Assembly: GCA_029931535.1 (NCBI GenBank) | Contig: JAQPZY010001660.1 | Location: forward strand, 5,625,501-5,689,500 | Origin: Margaritifera margaritifera | Taxonomy: Eukaryota > Mollusca > Bivalvia > Unionida > Margaritiferidae | DNA: 64,000 nucleotides | Direction: 5' to 3' | Shown: positions 24,364 through 35,384 of the stretch, one piece after another | Position numbering within the stretch: the stretch's first letter is position 1 | Layout of the letters: each line of letters begins with the position of its first letter | Position numbers and translations under genes: made by a program | Notes under the pieces: generated by a model | Told to the model about the DNA's origin: nothing | The model's input: the letters and a program-made list of their open reading frames with translations, nothing else | Databases searched by the model: none

Positions 24364-25700
24364 GTTTTAACACCACTCAACAAATGATTTCATCAGTCCC
24401 AGACCAGAGAACCTGGGCAGTGAACGCTTTCAGCCTGAAGTGGGATCATCTGCTTGCATATGCCTTCCCACCCTTTAGGATGATCCCACAAGTACTTGAA
24501 AAAGTAAGGACCTCCACTGCTCAGCTCTTTTTGATAGCCCCTCTGTAGCCCCATCGATCGTGGTTCAAAGATCTTCTTGACTTGCTGGTAGACCAGCCAA
24601 GGACATTACTCCAGAGAAGGGAATTTCTGTCGCTCTCTCCTACACAACAGCCTGCAGATTTTCCACCTTCACTATTGGCTCATCTCAAAGGATCTCTCTC
24701 TCAGGATAAGTTTTCAAGCAAAGTCGCCAGGTGCATCATTCAGTCCAGGAGATGATCTGTGTCCAAGGTCTATGATGCCAAGTGGAGAATCTTTTGTGAT
24801 TGGTGCAGTAGGAAATGTGTTAATCCTAGATATCCCTCTCTGAGCGCAATGGCTGAATTTCTGATCTTCCTTTATGAAGAGAGACAATGCTTGGTTTCTA
24901 CTATCAAGGGGTATAGGGCAGTCCTATCCAACACACTCAAATTTTCGAAGGGCCCAGCGATTGGTGCAGACTCTCACATAGCACACCTGATCAGGTATTT
25001 CGAGCTATAAAGACCGGTGTCTTGCTCGCTAATGCCTAGATGGAATCTCTCATGTGGCTTGTGGTCTTTAAATAAAACCCCATATAAACCTTTGGGTGAA
25101 GCTTCTTTTGAGAACCTTACCCTCAAGACTGTTTTCTTGCTCTCCTTAGTGTCCGCAATACAAAGGAGCGAGCTTCATGCCTGATCCGTGGAACAAGGCT
25201 GTCAAAAGTTCAATGGAAATTATGAGCCAGTTTCTCTCCTTTGACAACCAGGTTTCTTTTCAGAGAAAACCAGCTTTTATTGGTTTCTCCACTCCCGATT
25301 GAGATCTCTAGTCTCAGTCGCTTCTGTGCTTGGGAAGATCAAGATAGACTTTTATGCCCAGTTAGGGCTTTACAGCGAAGGGGCGGTGTTCTAAAGGGAG
25401 ACAAAAGGGTCTCGGTCTATATTTCAGCTTCCACCATTTCAAGGTGGATTACATTACCTATCGAGAGAGCTTGTAAGTCCCTTACCGAGAGGGACATTTC
25501 ATTCATGAAGATTAAAGACCATGAGGTTCGAGCCATTGCATCTCATGAGCCTATCTATTTTGTCTCTGTACGAAATTACACTACTTTCTCATCCTCCTAC
25601 CTTTGCTCATCGACTCACCAAAGTGAGAGCATATTTTCTTTGGAGCTGATAGTATTAGTAGCAGAAAAAGTGGCCTATGTGGATACTATCCGGCAGTAGT
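24364..25700 (+). pseudogene. DIRS-like retroelement, copy 2: RNase H/methylase end and tyrosine recombinase
   Basis: From 24364 one frame, broken by two stops, reads TWAVNAFSLKWDHLLAYAFP then PFRMIPQVLEKVR. This is the conserved stretch at the end of the DIRS reverse-transcriptase/RNase H polyprotein. It continues into the recombinase N-terminal domain (VYDAKWRIFCDWCSRKC, then STIKGYRAVLSNTL) at 24759-25010. After a disrupted stretch, 25241-25699 carries the catalytic half: WEDQDRLLCPVRAL, ISASTISRWITLPIERAC and the box IKDHEVRAIASHE (25509-25547). The residues after the box diverge from the usual pattern, and the catalytic tyrosine is not identifiable. The 5' two-thirds (gag, RT) are absent. 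This subfamily is different from copies 1 and 3. Confidence 0.8.
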
Positions 25701-26090
25701 CTACACTAATACAGTAAGGGTGAGTATTCCTTCCTTTTTCCTTCACCAGTTTATGAGCTAATTAGCTTCCCACCAAACTGGCAGACTCAGGTATGCGATA
25801 GCAATAGGTTATGTATTACTGATATTAAAATGTAGTTTGTTTGGGGGTTTTTTTGTTGTTTGTCGGAATGTTTTTTGGGGGGAGGGGGCGCGGTAAAACT
25901 AATTTTGATGGTGTAATACTTACCTGTTGCTATTGCCAGATTCCTTCCTTCCGCCCCGCACTGATGTCCCACTAGTTTTAAGGCTACGTCCTGAAAAAAA
26001 AGAATGAGGACTAGTGCACATGGACCAGAGTAATTGGTTAGACATAAAATCTTTCCAGAAAGTCACCCTATGGTGGAGGATGAATTCATG
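25701..26090. other. Probable 3' end of DIRS copy 2 and spacer
   Basis: Contains two inverted short segments ('gcgatagcaataggttatgt' at 25796 and 'cttacctgttgctattgcca' at 25920), as expected for the terminal region of a DIRS-like element, around a G/T-rich stretch. No ORF of interest. Confidence 0.45.
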
Positions 26091-26099
26091 AAAATGTGA

Positions 26100-26325
26100 A
26101 CATACGTGGTCCAAACAGAACATGCAAAACAGAGAATGTAATTTATCTCGTCACATGTAAGATCTGCGGGATTTAGTATGTCTGAGAAACCGAAATGCTA
26201 CACCAAAGGATTAATCTTCACAGATCTGACAGAAGTCCAGATGCAGAACACTTCTCATCCCCTGGCTACACTTTCAATGATGTAACACTAACTGCAATTG
26301 CTCGCAACCCCAACTGCCTTTTGCA
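26100..26325 (+). pseudogene. Penelope-like element fragment, GIY-YIG endonuclease
   Basis: The frame reads NRTCKTENVIYLVTCKICGI, stop, YV, stop, ETEMLHQRINLHRSD. This is the cysteine pair plus degenerate YVGET-type motif and the R-N-x-H-R box typical of the C-terminal GIY-YIG domain of Penelope-like retroelements. Two stops fall within and just after the motif. The upstream RT is absent. It ends where the next, unrelated ORF begins at about 26326. Confidence 0.7.
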
Positions 26326-27790
26326 GTGCCAATGATTTGGAGAGAGCCAACAGATCATATCAGCAATTGTTACTTCTGCATGGTGCCTCCAGTTGGGAAA
26401 GGTGTGTCAAAGAAGAAAAAGTGGACTGTGCATTATCCAAACATTCCGTCAGCTATACGCCCAGTACCCCATGGAGAAGGACTGCCAGTTCCTGATGCAC
26501 CAGAATCATTCTCACTTGAGTCAGACGAGGAAGAGGAAGAGGATGAAATTTCTAGTCCTGAACCACCAATGTCACATGACCCATATATTCTCCCATCCTC
26601 CTCTTCTGAACCACACCTCATAACACAAGGTGAACTGAATGACCTTGTCAGGGATTTGGAACTACCCAAGAGTAAGGCAGAGCTGTTGGGCTCCAGACTA
26701 CAGCAGTGGAATCTCCTTGCAGGTGATGTTAGGGTTTCCATGTTCCGTGACCGTCAAAAGGATCTTGTCCCATTCTTCTTCATGGAAGGTGATCTTTTAG
26801 CCTGCAACAATATCGATGGTGTGATGGCTGCCCTCAACATCGTTCATGGTCCAGATGAGTGGAGACTGTTCATTAATTCATCGAAGATGAGTCTTAAAGC
26901 TGTTTTGCTGCATAATGGCAGTGTTTTGCCATCAATTGCAGTTGGTCATGCAGTCCATATGAAGGAAACCTATGAAAACATGAAACAACTTTTGAGGTGC
27001 ATAAACTATGACCAACATCAGTGGCAGCTTTGTGGCGATTTCAAGGTTCTTGCTCTCTTGCTTGGTCTGCAGACTGGATACACAAAGTACTGCTGTTTTC
27101 TCTGCGAATAGGATAGTCGTGCGAGAGATTCCCACTACATCAAGAGAGATTGGCCACTCCGACAGTCATTGGAGCCTGGGATGAAAAGTGTTCAGCATCC
27201 ACCACTTGTTGAATCAAGGAAGAAGGTTTTGTTACCACCCTTGCACATCAAGCTGGATCTGATGAAGAACTTTGTCAAGGCCATGGACAAAACACAAGCA
27301 GCTTTCAAGTACCTCCGTGGAAAATTTCCAAGGTTAAGTGAAGCTAAGATAAAGGAATGTGTCTTTGTTGGTCCTCAGATTCGTGAACTTCTTCGAGATG
27401 ATGCATTTCACCGTGCACTGCATGGCAAGGAAAAGACGGCATGGAAAGCCTTCCAGTTAGTGGCAACAAATTTTATCGGAAACAACAAGGCAGACAACTA
27501 CAGGGAGTTGGGGGGAAAACCTCCTCAAGGCATACAAAAGCCTTGGTTGCAACATGTCACTAAAGATACATTTTTTGCACTCTCATCTAGATTTTTTTCC
27601 ACCGAACTGCGGAGCAGTGAGCGACGAGCAAGGCGAGCGATTTCACCAGGACATTGCAACAATGGAGAAATGCTATCAGGGCAAATGGACCCAGTTAATG
27701 CTTGCAGACTATTGCTGGACAGTGACAAGAGATGCTCCATTTAATGAATATAAGAGACAAGCCAAGAAGCGCCGAGTAGACACTGAATAA
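26326..27790 (+). pseudogene. Nearly intact transposase-like ORF of an unclassified animal family
   Basis: About 488 codons, spoiled by only one in-frame TAG (27109-27111) and one frame change in the G-run near 27510-27516. Segments in order: a CxxC at the N-terminus (NCYFCM); a proline/acidic linker (SLESDEEEEEDEISS); a helical segment (LELPKSKAELLGSRLQQWNL); an acidic/aromatic core (VPFFFMEGDLLACNNIDGVM, then DEWRLFINSSKMSLKAVLLH); a second CxxC (YCCFLCE); LLPPLHIKLDLMKNFVKAMD; and a C-terminal block (FLHSHLDFFPPNCGAVSDEQ, then GERFHQDI). From memory, proteins with this layout occur in many copies in insects, cnidarians and molluscs as uncharacterised proteins. The scattered conserved D, E and H suggest an RNase H-like nuclease; that is inference. 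Terminal repeats were not found. Confidence 0.7.
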
Positions 27791-28455
27791 GGACTAAACT
27801 ATGTACTTATATATACATAATAGTTTTTTTACTTTTGTTTCAATATATTTTTTATTTATATAACCCTTTTGCTGTGTAAAGTGTTACATAAACAGGATAG
27901 GTGAACTATTATCATGTAAAGCAACCATAAACACATGAAAAGACCTAGGTTTACAATTTATGATTAAAACTCTACTATGTACACAACATACATAGACGTC
28001 CAATGTAAAAACTTAAATATCTTGGAAACAGTAGCAAATCAGTTGTTTTAATTGTCATATTTGAATTCAGCACATCAAAATCCCTAATAAATAGCACATT
28101 GTATCCCTGAAGCAGACGATTTCGAAAAAATTGTAGACCAGTGTAATTGAATAAACACTGGGATCAAATTGTCCACACGTTTGACACAGCATGTGTCATT
28201 GTCTCTTTGTTGTTTACCAATTGTATGTAACAATCACAGCTGATGGCTGTACAAATAAAGTTGATTGATTTAAGCTGTGGACAGTATAGGGCTTCATTTC
28301 AGAATAAAAAGCAACGTCAGTTATTGGCTCATTAGCAACTATAACAGTTGTAAAATACGTCTTATTAAAATTAGTGCATTTTATTAGTTTACCATAACGC
28401 ATTTAACTGCATGATATCAGTTTGTATTCGTTGTACGTTTTACATTATTATGGCA
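27791..28455. other. Spacer, nothing recognised
   Basis: AT-rich, with no coding or repeat signal. It may include the 3' non-coding part of the preceding element. Confidence 0.4.
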
Positions 28456-28995
28456 AAACCATAAAGCAAGCGTAGACGAGTAGAGATACCAGCCAGCGTA
28501 AAAAGTAGATTTGCCAGCACAAAGAAGATCACCCAAAATCTACCATTCAAGATATCCGCCGGCATATTATAGCTGACTCATCCTTAGATTTTGGCAAATC
28601 GGCAATTGCGGACATCATAAAAAACAAGGGCAAATGGTTGTCTGTACCTACAGACTCAGCAGACCTAACCCACGCTCGCCACACCAAATATCAACAACTC
28701 GATGATGCCGTATTCATATTGTTCTCAGACATGTCGGCCCACTAAGCCGCCGTCAACGATGAAATGCTCAATGCCAAGGCAAAGACACTCGGAGACCAAC
28801 TCGGCATCGTTGATTTTGACTGTTCTCGTTGTTGGCTACAACGCTTCATGAATCGGTGGGGTATCAAATGCAAATTGTATGAGGGAGAAGCAGATAGTGC
28901 TGACATGAACAAAGTGTAGGACGGCAGAGAGGAACTACAGCGACTACTGTAAGACTACAACCCACAAGACATATTCAACCTTACAGATAGCAAAT
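28456..28995 (+). pseudogene. pogo/Tigger-type transposase remnant (CENP-B-like DNA-binding half)
   Basis: The frame reads QHKEDHPKSTIQDIRRHI, then GKSAIADIIKNKGKW, KYQQLDDAVFILFSDM, then WLQRFMNRWGIKCKL and DYNPQDIFNLTDS. These match, in order, the two helix-turn-helix units of the CENP-B/pogo type and the start of the catalytic domain (the usual DIFN-x-D-E motif is here damaged). There are stops near 28744, 28918 and 28950. The remainder of the DDE domain is missing; the sequence passes directly to a terminal-repeat-like segment at 29048. Confidence 0.8.
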
Positions 28996-29047
28996 ACATG
29001 TACAGTACATGTATACGGTATGATGACATCGTAAAATAAAAATGTGC

Positions 29048-29121
29048 ATGATTCAATTATCCAGAAAACTCATTAATCCGGACATATCCACTGGGAACGA
29101 AGGTGTCCGGATTAACGAGGT
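29048..29121. mobile_element. pogo-like terminal sequence
   Basis: 'aaactcattaatccggacat' to 'gtgtccggattaacgaggtt' contains two inverted 'tccggatta'-type motifs, like the ends of pogo/Tigger elements. It marks the 3' end of the preceding transposase remnant. The 5' end was not found. Confidence 0.6.
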
Positions 29122-29248
29122 TCATATATATATGAAAAGTTGGGACACACACTACATGATATAGACATTATCATTTTTCGAAAAGTATTCCAGTAGATCT
29201 AGATCTTCTACTGAAGGATCAAAGTTTAATATCAAGTACACATAATAT

Positions 29249-29346
29249 GCAAAATGGTTGAGCAACCCATTCAAGTGTATATACACAAACGGCTGAGCAA
29301 TCCATTAAAGGTTATATGTGCAAACGGCTGAGCAACTCATTGATCC
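29249..29346. repeat. 36-bp tandem repeat, three copies
   Basis: 'caaacggctgagcaacccat' type units at 29250, 29286 and 29321. Confidence 0.75.
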
Positions 29347-29964
29347 AATCTTCACCTAAAAGCAGCTTAATCACAGAAGAATGTGTCTGGTAGTAGCGGC
29401 ATCCATTGCAGTGAACATGCAAAATATTATGTGTAAAAACAATAACAAAAATAACAAAAATTAACAAAATTAAAAAATGTAGGAATCCAGTCAAAATTAC
29501 AGATGTGATAACACACAAATGAAAAATACCTAAGATGAGCTGTTCCCTCTAACATTAAATGAAGACCTCCATCTCTGCTGGCAAATACTAGATGATAAAA
29601 TTACTTTTGTGTTTCGAGCAATTTTCCTTCATGTAGCCATTAAATTGGTAAATTCTGAGTAATTTTCACCCATTTATTGACTTCCTATATTATTTGTTCC
29701 GACACGGTAGATAACAAAATCAAAGTGTTTGATATTTGCCTCACCTGGCTACATTTGTTATACTGCAAATTGTGGCCCAAACAAAGTGCTGTACAATGAG
29801 CTCTTTATATCAGTTACATATTTAACAATTTAATCTGACATAATCGCGACAGATTTCTGCACTGCCAATGAAAAGAAAAAGGAAGGTTATTCATGAAGAT
29901 TGCGAAGTATGTATTGCTTCTTTTTTTCAGACACTAGTAATTTATCACATCAGTTGAATTAAAA
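29347..29964. other. Spacer, nothing recognised
   Basis: AT-rich. Possibly the 3' non-coding part of the minus-strand recombinase element that ends near 29965. Confidence 0.4.
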
Positions 29965-30575
29965 ATATTATTTGCATGTGTCGCTTACCCAATCATCTTG
30001 TAGCTGAATCAGTTCGGAAGGAACATACAAATTAAAGGCAAGAGTTGCTCCCTTTCATCTAAAACTATGAATTGAATATTGTGATGGATCAAAACCAATT
30101 AAATAAATTAATGCACGTGTTTAAAAGCTTGAACTGGACATAACATTTAATTTTTTAATCTGAATCAATGGTATTTCTAATGTCCTTTGTCCAAACTGAT
30201 TCGTTTTTGTCTGTGTTAGACGAAGAAGTAAAAAATTGTCAAGCACTGTGTGTTCTTTCTTAATGGCACCTTATTAAATTTTTATTTAACTTACTCATAG
30301 GTACCAAATTGGACTTGGTCGCTAATGAGAAAAAAGCAAATAAAACTAGGCACCAATATGTTGAATTTTCAGAACTAGAAAAGTCTAATGATGTTAAAAT
30401 TTTAATTAACAAATCCGGTGTTATGGCTTCCGATTGTTTAGGTGAATAGGGATTCAATTTTCTTCTACCTTTCAAACATAAATTTAGTTCTGAATTTTTG
30501 AAATGACAATAATCCAGGTTGAAAATGCATTGTCTTTACCCCGCTATGACAATTCCTAACTGATGCGACAGTATA
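29965..30575 (-). pseudogene. Tyrosine recombinase of a YR retroelement (DIRS/Ngaro-like)
   Basis: Read on the minus strand: core-binding part SVRNCHSGVKTMHF near 30540, then KGRRKLNPYSPKQSEAITPD and LLIKILTSLDF at 30475-30260, then YWCLVLFAFFSLATKSNLVP. After a gap the catalytic half continues with FGQRTLEIPLIQIKKL, YSIHSFR (30056-30070; the His-x-x-Arg of the recombinase active site) and FNLYVPSELIQLQDDW. Stops, among them one directly after HSFR, and a frameshift near 30250 show it is dead. The family is the tyrosine-recombinase superfamily; whether it is Ngaro- or DIRS-type depends on neighbouring sequence that is mostly lost. Confidence 0.7.
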
Positions 30576-30602
30576 CATAGATCTGCTCAATAACTGTGAA
30601 AA

Positions 30603-30772
30603 AAGACAGAGTTCTTGTGGATGTGTGAATTGCCTTCAGGGTAAAATAAGTACAAAAGACACAGAGTTCTTGTGGATGTGTGAATTGCCTTCAGGGTAAA
30701 ATAAGTACAAAAGACGCACAGTTCTTGTGGAAGTGACAATTGCCTTCAGAGTCAAATAAGATACTTATATTT
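30603..30772. repeat. 55-bp tandem triplication inside the recombinase remnant
   Basis: 'gttcttgtggatgtgtgaat' plus 'tgccttcagggtaaaataag' recurs at 30611, 30666 and 30721, a period of 55. It sits just upstream (in minus orientation) of the recombinase N-terminal segment. 55 is not a multiple of three, so it contributes to the frame breakage. Confidence 0.9.
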
Positions 30773-30899
30773 CTAGACATCCCCTCTGCATGTACTGACT
30801 TAGCAGATCTTTTTATGTGTACGTTGAGTTCTTAAAATTCTCTCTCTGCAAAAATATAAACATAAAGGATATATTGACCAAAATTATAGATATTGACCG

Positions 30900-31700
30900 A
30901 ATAATAATTTACCAAACATGACGGAAATGGAATAGGTCATCACTAATATTTTCTTCATACAGTGAATATTGAGTGACAAAATAATGAAAGTTCTTTCTGT
31001 GAATAGTATACAGATGCCAGCGAGATAAGTTATCAGCAAATCTGTTATTAACACTTGAATATGAACGGCCTTGATTTCAAATTCAATTTTTCTTCTTTAT
31101 ATCAGACTTGGATTTTTGATAACGAAAATAAACATTGTCTGAGATAGATGAAGAACTATCAGAATCAAAGGAATGTACTAAACCTAATTTTGACATGTTA
31201 TGAACCTTAGATTTTAAATCCTCATTTTTTCTTGAATTATTCAATGTGATTTTACCAGAATTATGAATAACTTCAGAACCTGTAATTTCCTTTGAATTTG
31301 AAGGTCTTTTAATTACACCTTTGCCTTGTCTATCAGCCCTCTTAATTTTTCGTACACTTTTTCCACCATATCTCTTTTCTTCTTCTCCTCCACCCTTCTT
31401 AGCTTCTCCTTTGATACCTGCAGTTCATCATTATGGTCTCTTGTTTTCTGTCTGAAAACATATCCTCATGTATCTCATTTCCCTGTAACCCAGCTCAACT
31501 TGGCATCAAAGATCGGCCTATCTTGATATTGGGCTAGCTTGAAACTACCAGAATTTCTGTTTTCTACCATCTCGTGTGATTTTAGTGTATATTGGACTGG
31601 CACAATACAAACTACATCTCCTTCTTCCAAATCATCAGACAAATCATTTGCAAGATCGGTACCCTCATACGTTGACTTCTAATTTTGTGAGTCCCTGATC
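30900..31700 (-). pseudogene. Polyprotein remnant upstream of the recombinase (gag-like and RNase H end)
   Basis: Minus-strand frames: around 31670-31500 DLANDLSDDLEEGDVVCIVP, then FKLAQYQDRPIFDAKLSW; at 31440-31330 a charged coiled-coil-like KEKLRRVEEKKRDMVEKVYE; at 31365-31085 a Ser/Lys-rich stretch ending SDSSSSISDNVYFRYQ. At 31060-30910 NNRFADNLSRWHLYTIHRKN is followed by ISDDLFHFRHVW, which resembles the end of an RNase H domain just before the recombinase in YR retroelements. The RT is absent. Assignment to the same element rests on order and strand. The gag-like call is inference. Confidence 0.5.
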
Positions 31701-31869
31701 ACTGTAATTTTTTTTCTGTACATGCCATGCTGATTAATTATAAAAGAAAATGTTGCAACATGCGTAAAATGTCTGAATCATGTGAAATCAATTTATCAAA
31801 CTGGAGCCACAGTGAAAACTTTACGAACTGTGCTAAGCTGATTGATTGATTAGTTGAATTAGAGACGTG

Positions 31870-32135
31870 TTCGGCCATTTGGCTATGTACGTGTATATAC
31901 CCCCAGTGCGCGCATTGCGCGCAATTCCGGCTGGTTAGTTTAGTGCACGGCACATAATTAATTATTCGTCAGAGGGCTGGCCGAGCTGCGAGCCCATCCG
32001 ACGTTTTACTGCGTGCACTGCACGCTTGTTGACCAATGTCCGGGAGTGGCAAAAGAGGAAAAGGTCCAGGAGGAGGCACCTCATCGTCCCCGGATGGCTC
32101 CAAGTGGTCCAGGATTGAATTTAGATTTGATTTAT
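31870..32135. other. GC-rich island with a short palindrome
   Basis: Stands out from the AT-rich background, with several CpGs. It contains 'tgcgcgcattgcgcgca', a near-perfect palindrome, and 'gcgtgcactgcacgc'. A plus-strand ATG at 32036 opens 129 codons starting MSGSGKRGKGPGGGTSSSPD; only the first 27 codons look coding. Could be the 5' end of an unrecognised element or a promoter-like region. Nothing decides between these. Confidence 0.4.
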
Positions 32136-32369
32136 TTGTCAAAAGATGCATGTTGTGGTCTTGCTTCTTATCTAATGTTAATGTTTTGATGAGATACTCT
32201 GTACTATTGGCTGATTGCCTACGTCGGTTAATTAAGGTTACTAGTATAGCAGCAGAGAAGAAAGAAGGAAATGGATGCACTCTGAGCCCGGTTTCGTTCA
32301 AGGAGTACGATTATGAGTTTGTAAGCACAGGCACCTACTATTGTTGGGTTTTTGTTGTTGTGTTCAATC

Positions 32370-32700
32370 GTTGCCACCTTGTGTGGCTGGGCCTGATGGT
32401 CTGGGATGTTACCACCTTATATTGACTAACTTATGTATATATACATAGTTTTTCTCTTGGCGCCTGTGCTTAATCGTATATTTGGATAAGTATTTTTTGA
32501 GGTATCAGTTACCGCATTGTGCGGTGGGACCCTGATGATCTAGACTTTGGACCACCTTATATTCTTAATTATGTTAGGGGTCAGTTATGCGCGGCCGCTA
32601 ATAATTCTGAATTTCAAATCAATGCCACTTTGTGCGGCTGGGTCTAATGGTCTGGGCTTATGACCACCTGATGCCAAGTTAATTTTAATTGAGGATCAAG
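32370..32700. repeat. Diverged tandem repeat, 110-140 bp, three copies
   Basis: 'ttgtgcggctgggtctaatg' plus 'gtctgggcttatgaccacct' recurs, with changes, at 32380, 32518 and 32630. Non-coding. Confidence 0.65.
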
Positions 32701-32929
32701 TTTAGTTTATACAAAACTCCTTGGTACACCGGTGCTACCTAAAGGGTTTAATATAGACCATTAGAAATAGATTATTTCTATGTTAATGTGAGGTAACATG
32801 CTTTGTTGTTAGTGACGTTGTTAAGAATTTAGTGTGTTCTGGATTTGGATTAGCTTAGGGTTAATTTGAGGGTTAAGATGATGTAGTTAATGTGTGTGTG
32901 TGTGTGGGGGGGGTAAAACTGTATCGTTT

Positions 32930-33915
32930 ATTTTTTTAATTTTAAATTTTTTTTTTTTTTTTTTTGCTTGCCTCTTAGTCCTAGCATGGGAGTAGAGTCT
33001 TCCCCGCTTAAGAGGACGGGGATTGGCTCGCCTTTGCGGCGTACCACGGCGCCCTAGCGATCTTGATATACCAATCCCTTCCCCCTCTGTGCGGGGCCCC
33101 TCCTCTCCCGCCTTAGACTGTTCGGGTTTGCCATAGTAAATGGTTTTCTGCACATTTTAATTATTTGTTTTTGTTGTTGTAGTTATTTTTCTTAACCAGG
33201 GATTATATCTTCCCTCTCTTCCCAATGTCGGTGATGAATCCCAGTATGTTTGCGCACACCGAATTTATGTTATTATTTCCTATTTTAAGGAAATCCGGGT
33301 TACCTATCTGGGGTATTTAGTTTCTTCTGATTTTCCTGGAATTTTTCCCTTTCTTGGGTATATTTGGGGCATTCGTTAAAAATGTGGTATAATGTTTCAG
33401 GGGTGGGACAGTGTGGGCAATTTATTCTTGCTTCTTTTATACCTGGCAAAAATCTTCCAAAGCTACTGGCTAACAGTGTTTTTTTCCAGTTTTGATCCTA
33501 TTTATAACTTTGGTATCATAGGGGTTTGCCAGGTTTGGGGTGATAATATTTATGCAGACCTGCTTTTGTAGGTTATAGAGTTTACGCCCTTTTGGGGTAT
33601 CTTCCTATTCCCTCTGCCATTTATAATCTATTTTTTGCCTAATCATACTGTAGATCTCCTAGACAATGTAAGTTAACTGGTAGATGTCTTGATCGTTTAA
33701 TTGGATTTTGGCTTCTTTATCTGCCCTTTCGTTTCCAGGGATGTTGATATGGGATGGCACCCATTTGAATTCTACAGTATGTTTTTTGGGGGTCCAGGTT
33801 TTTAAGTCTGAAGTAAACTTCTCGTGTCATGTTATCTCTGCTGGCAGAATTACCTGACTCCAGAGTCCGCAGCACACTGAGGGAGTCGCTTTGTGCTAAG
33901 TGCACGAATATGGTC
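32930..33915 (-). pseudogene. 5'-truncated LINE 3' end with RNase H domain
   Basis: On the minus strand, from 33905: HLAQSDSLSVLRTLESGNS, an RNase H segment with the conserved Ser-Asp-Ser; next, in a shifted frame, VPSHINIPGNERADKEAKIQ, the RNase H C-terminal box (HxNIPGNExAD). Around 33450-33370 the reading INCPHCPTPETLYHIFNECP is the C-terminal CxxC...H...C knuckle of LINE ORF2 proteins. A GC-rich 3' UTR follows (33120-33000), and a poly-A tract appears as the T-run at 32949-32965. RNase H plus the CCHC end point to an I-type or related LINE. The copy begins abruptly at about 33915, as usual for target-primed integration. Confidence 0.75.
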
Positions 33916-34024
33916 CCTTATACTTACCTACAATGAGAGAGTTTTGACAAATCAAAACAAGGTATTATGTACTGCCGAATAAATTCCTTGTGCTAGTCGC
34001 TGATATAGCATGGAACATGACTTT

Positions 34025-34026
<2 letters not shown>

Positions 34027-34114
<88 letters not shown>
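34027..34114. repeat. (AT)n(AC)n microsatellite
   Basis: About 37 AT dinucleotides followed by six AC. The Tyr-Ile ORFs through it are artefacts. Confidence 0.97.
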
Positions 34115-34439
34115 TATGCTTGAGCATCAGCACTTGTGTACTTTGATATCCAGAATTGATCAATATTAAATATTCGGCAAGCATTTAATAGACTGTTCAT
34201 TGTACTCTTGTTGTATCCTACTTGTGTTTCTACCAAAATTACTAGATACCTCAGTGTTTTAATAGATAGTTGGTATTGTGAAGAGTTTCTCTTTCTTATA
34301 AGCCCAGCAGGCATACTATGTTATGACAGACATCTGTCAGTCTGCTCTTGTGTCCATCTGTGTGTTAACATTTGCTTGTCCAGCTCATAACCTGTTAATG
34401 GTTGCAGAGATTTTCATTAATCTTTTCCCAAATATATAT

Positions 34440-35345
34440 CATGACCAGACAGTGTGTCGAGTACCATAGCCAAACCCTGTACCTCATGGTCAAAGTCAAG
34501 GGACATGAAAATTAATTATGTGACTTTTAGCCTTGTTTAGAGTATATCTTTTTTGAACCATTTAAGATATTTTTAATGAAGCTTCAGTTTGTAGCATACC
34601 ATAGCCATAACCCCTGTCTCAATGTCAAGGTTATGTGATGGCAATGGAAAATGCAATAATTTGACTTGTATACTTGTCCAGAGTACAACTTCTGAACCAC
34701 TAAAGATGTAATTATGAAACTTTAGTTAGTTATATATCATGTATAGACATGTCACATACCACAGCCATGCCCCTGCTGCTAGGTCAAAGTCATGTGATGT
34801 TTATCCTTGTCCAGGGTACAAATTATATATATATTGATAAACTTGAGCCAGTTATTATAGCATGTATAGATGGTGTGTTGCATACAATAATCTGCCCCAC
34901 CCCCATCACCACACCCCAACCCTCGGGGTCAAAGCAACAGAAAATGAAATTGTGTGACTTGTATCCTTGTCTTGATCATAACATATGAAGCATTGGAGAT
35001 GTTTTAATGAAACTTTAGCTAGTAGTATATCATGTATAGACAGTGTGTCACATATCATAGCCATGACCTTTGCCTCGAGGTCAGTGTTAAGGCATGGGAA
35101 AATGTAATTCAGTGTCTTGTATCCTTGTCCAGTGTAAAACTTTTCAATCACTGATGATATTTTAATGAAACTTTAGCAAATTATATATCATCTTTAGTCA
35201 GTTCTTTGCATACCATAGCCATGCTCCCTGTGACAAGGTCAAGGTCATGGCAAGGGAAAATGTAATTCTGTGACTTATATCCTTGTCCAGAGTATAACTT
35301 TTGAACCACTGATGATATTTTAATGAAACTTTGGCCAAGTATATA
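34440..35345 (+). repeat. Repeat family C array, about 135-160-bp units, six copies
   Basis: Units with 'tatccttgtccagagtataa', 'ttttaatgaaactttagcta' and 'catagccatgacc' followed by 'tcaaggtcatg'. A typical bivalve-like dispersed tandem repeat with no coding content. Confidence 0.75.
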
Positions 35346-35384
35346 ATCTTAAGTTGGTGTATATATATGTAATAGGTGAGAAAG

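Noticed and set aside
30603..30772. Possible CRISPR-like array (55-bp units)
   Set aside because: Contiguous tandem repeats without spacers in a eukaryotic genome; a simple triplication.
33993..34184. Tyr-Ile repeat ORFs at the (AT)n tract (also at 23612, 42572 and 53615)
   Set aside because: Microsatellite artefacts.
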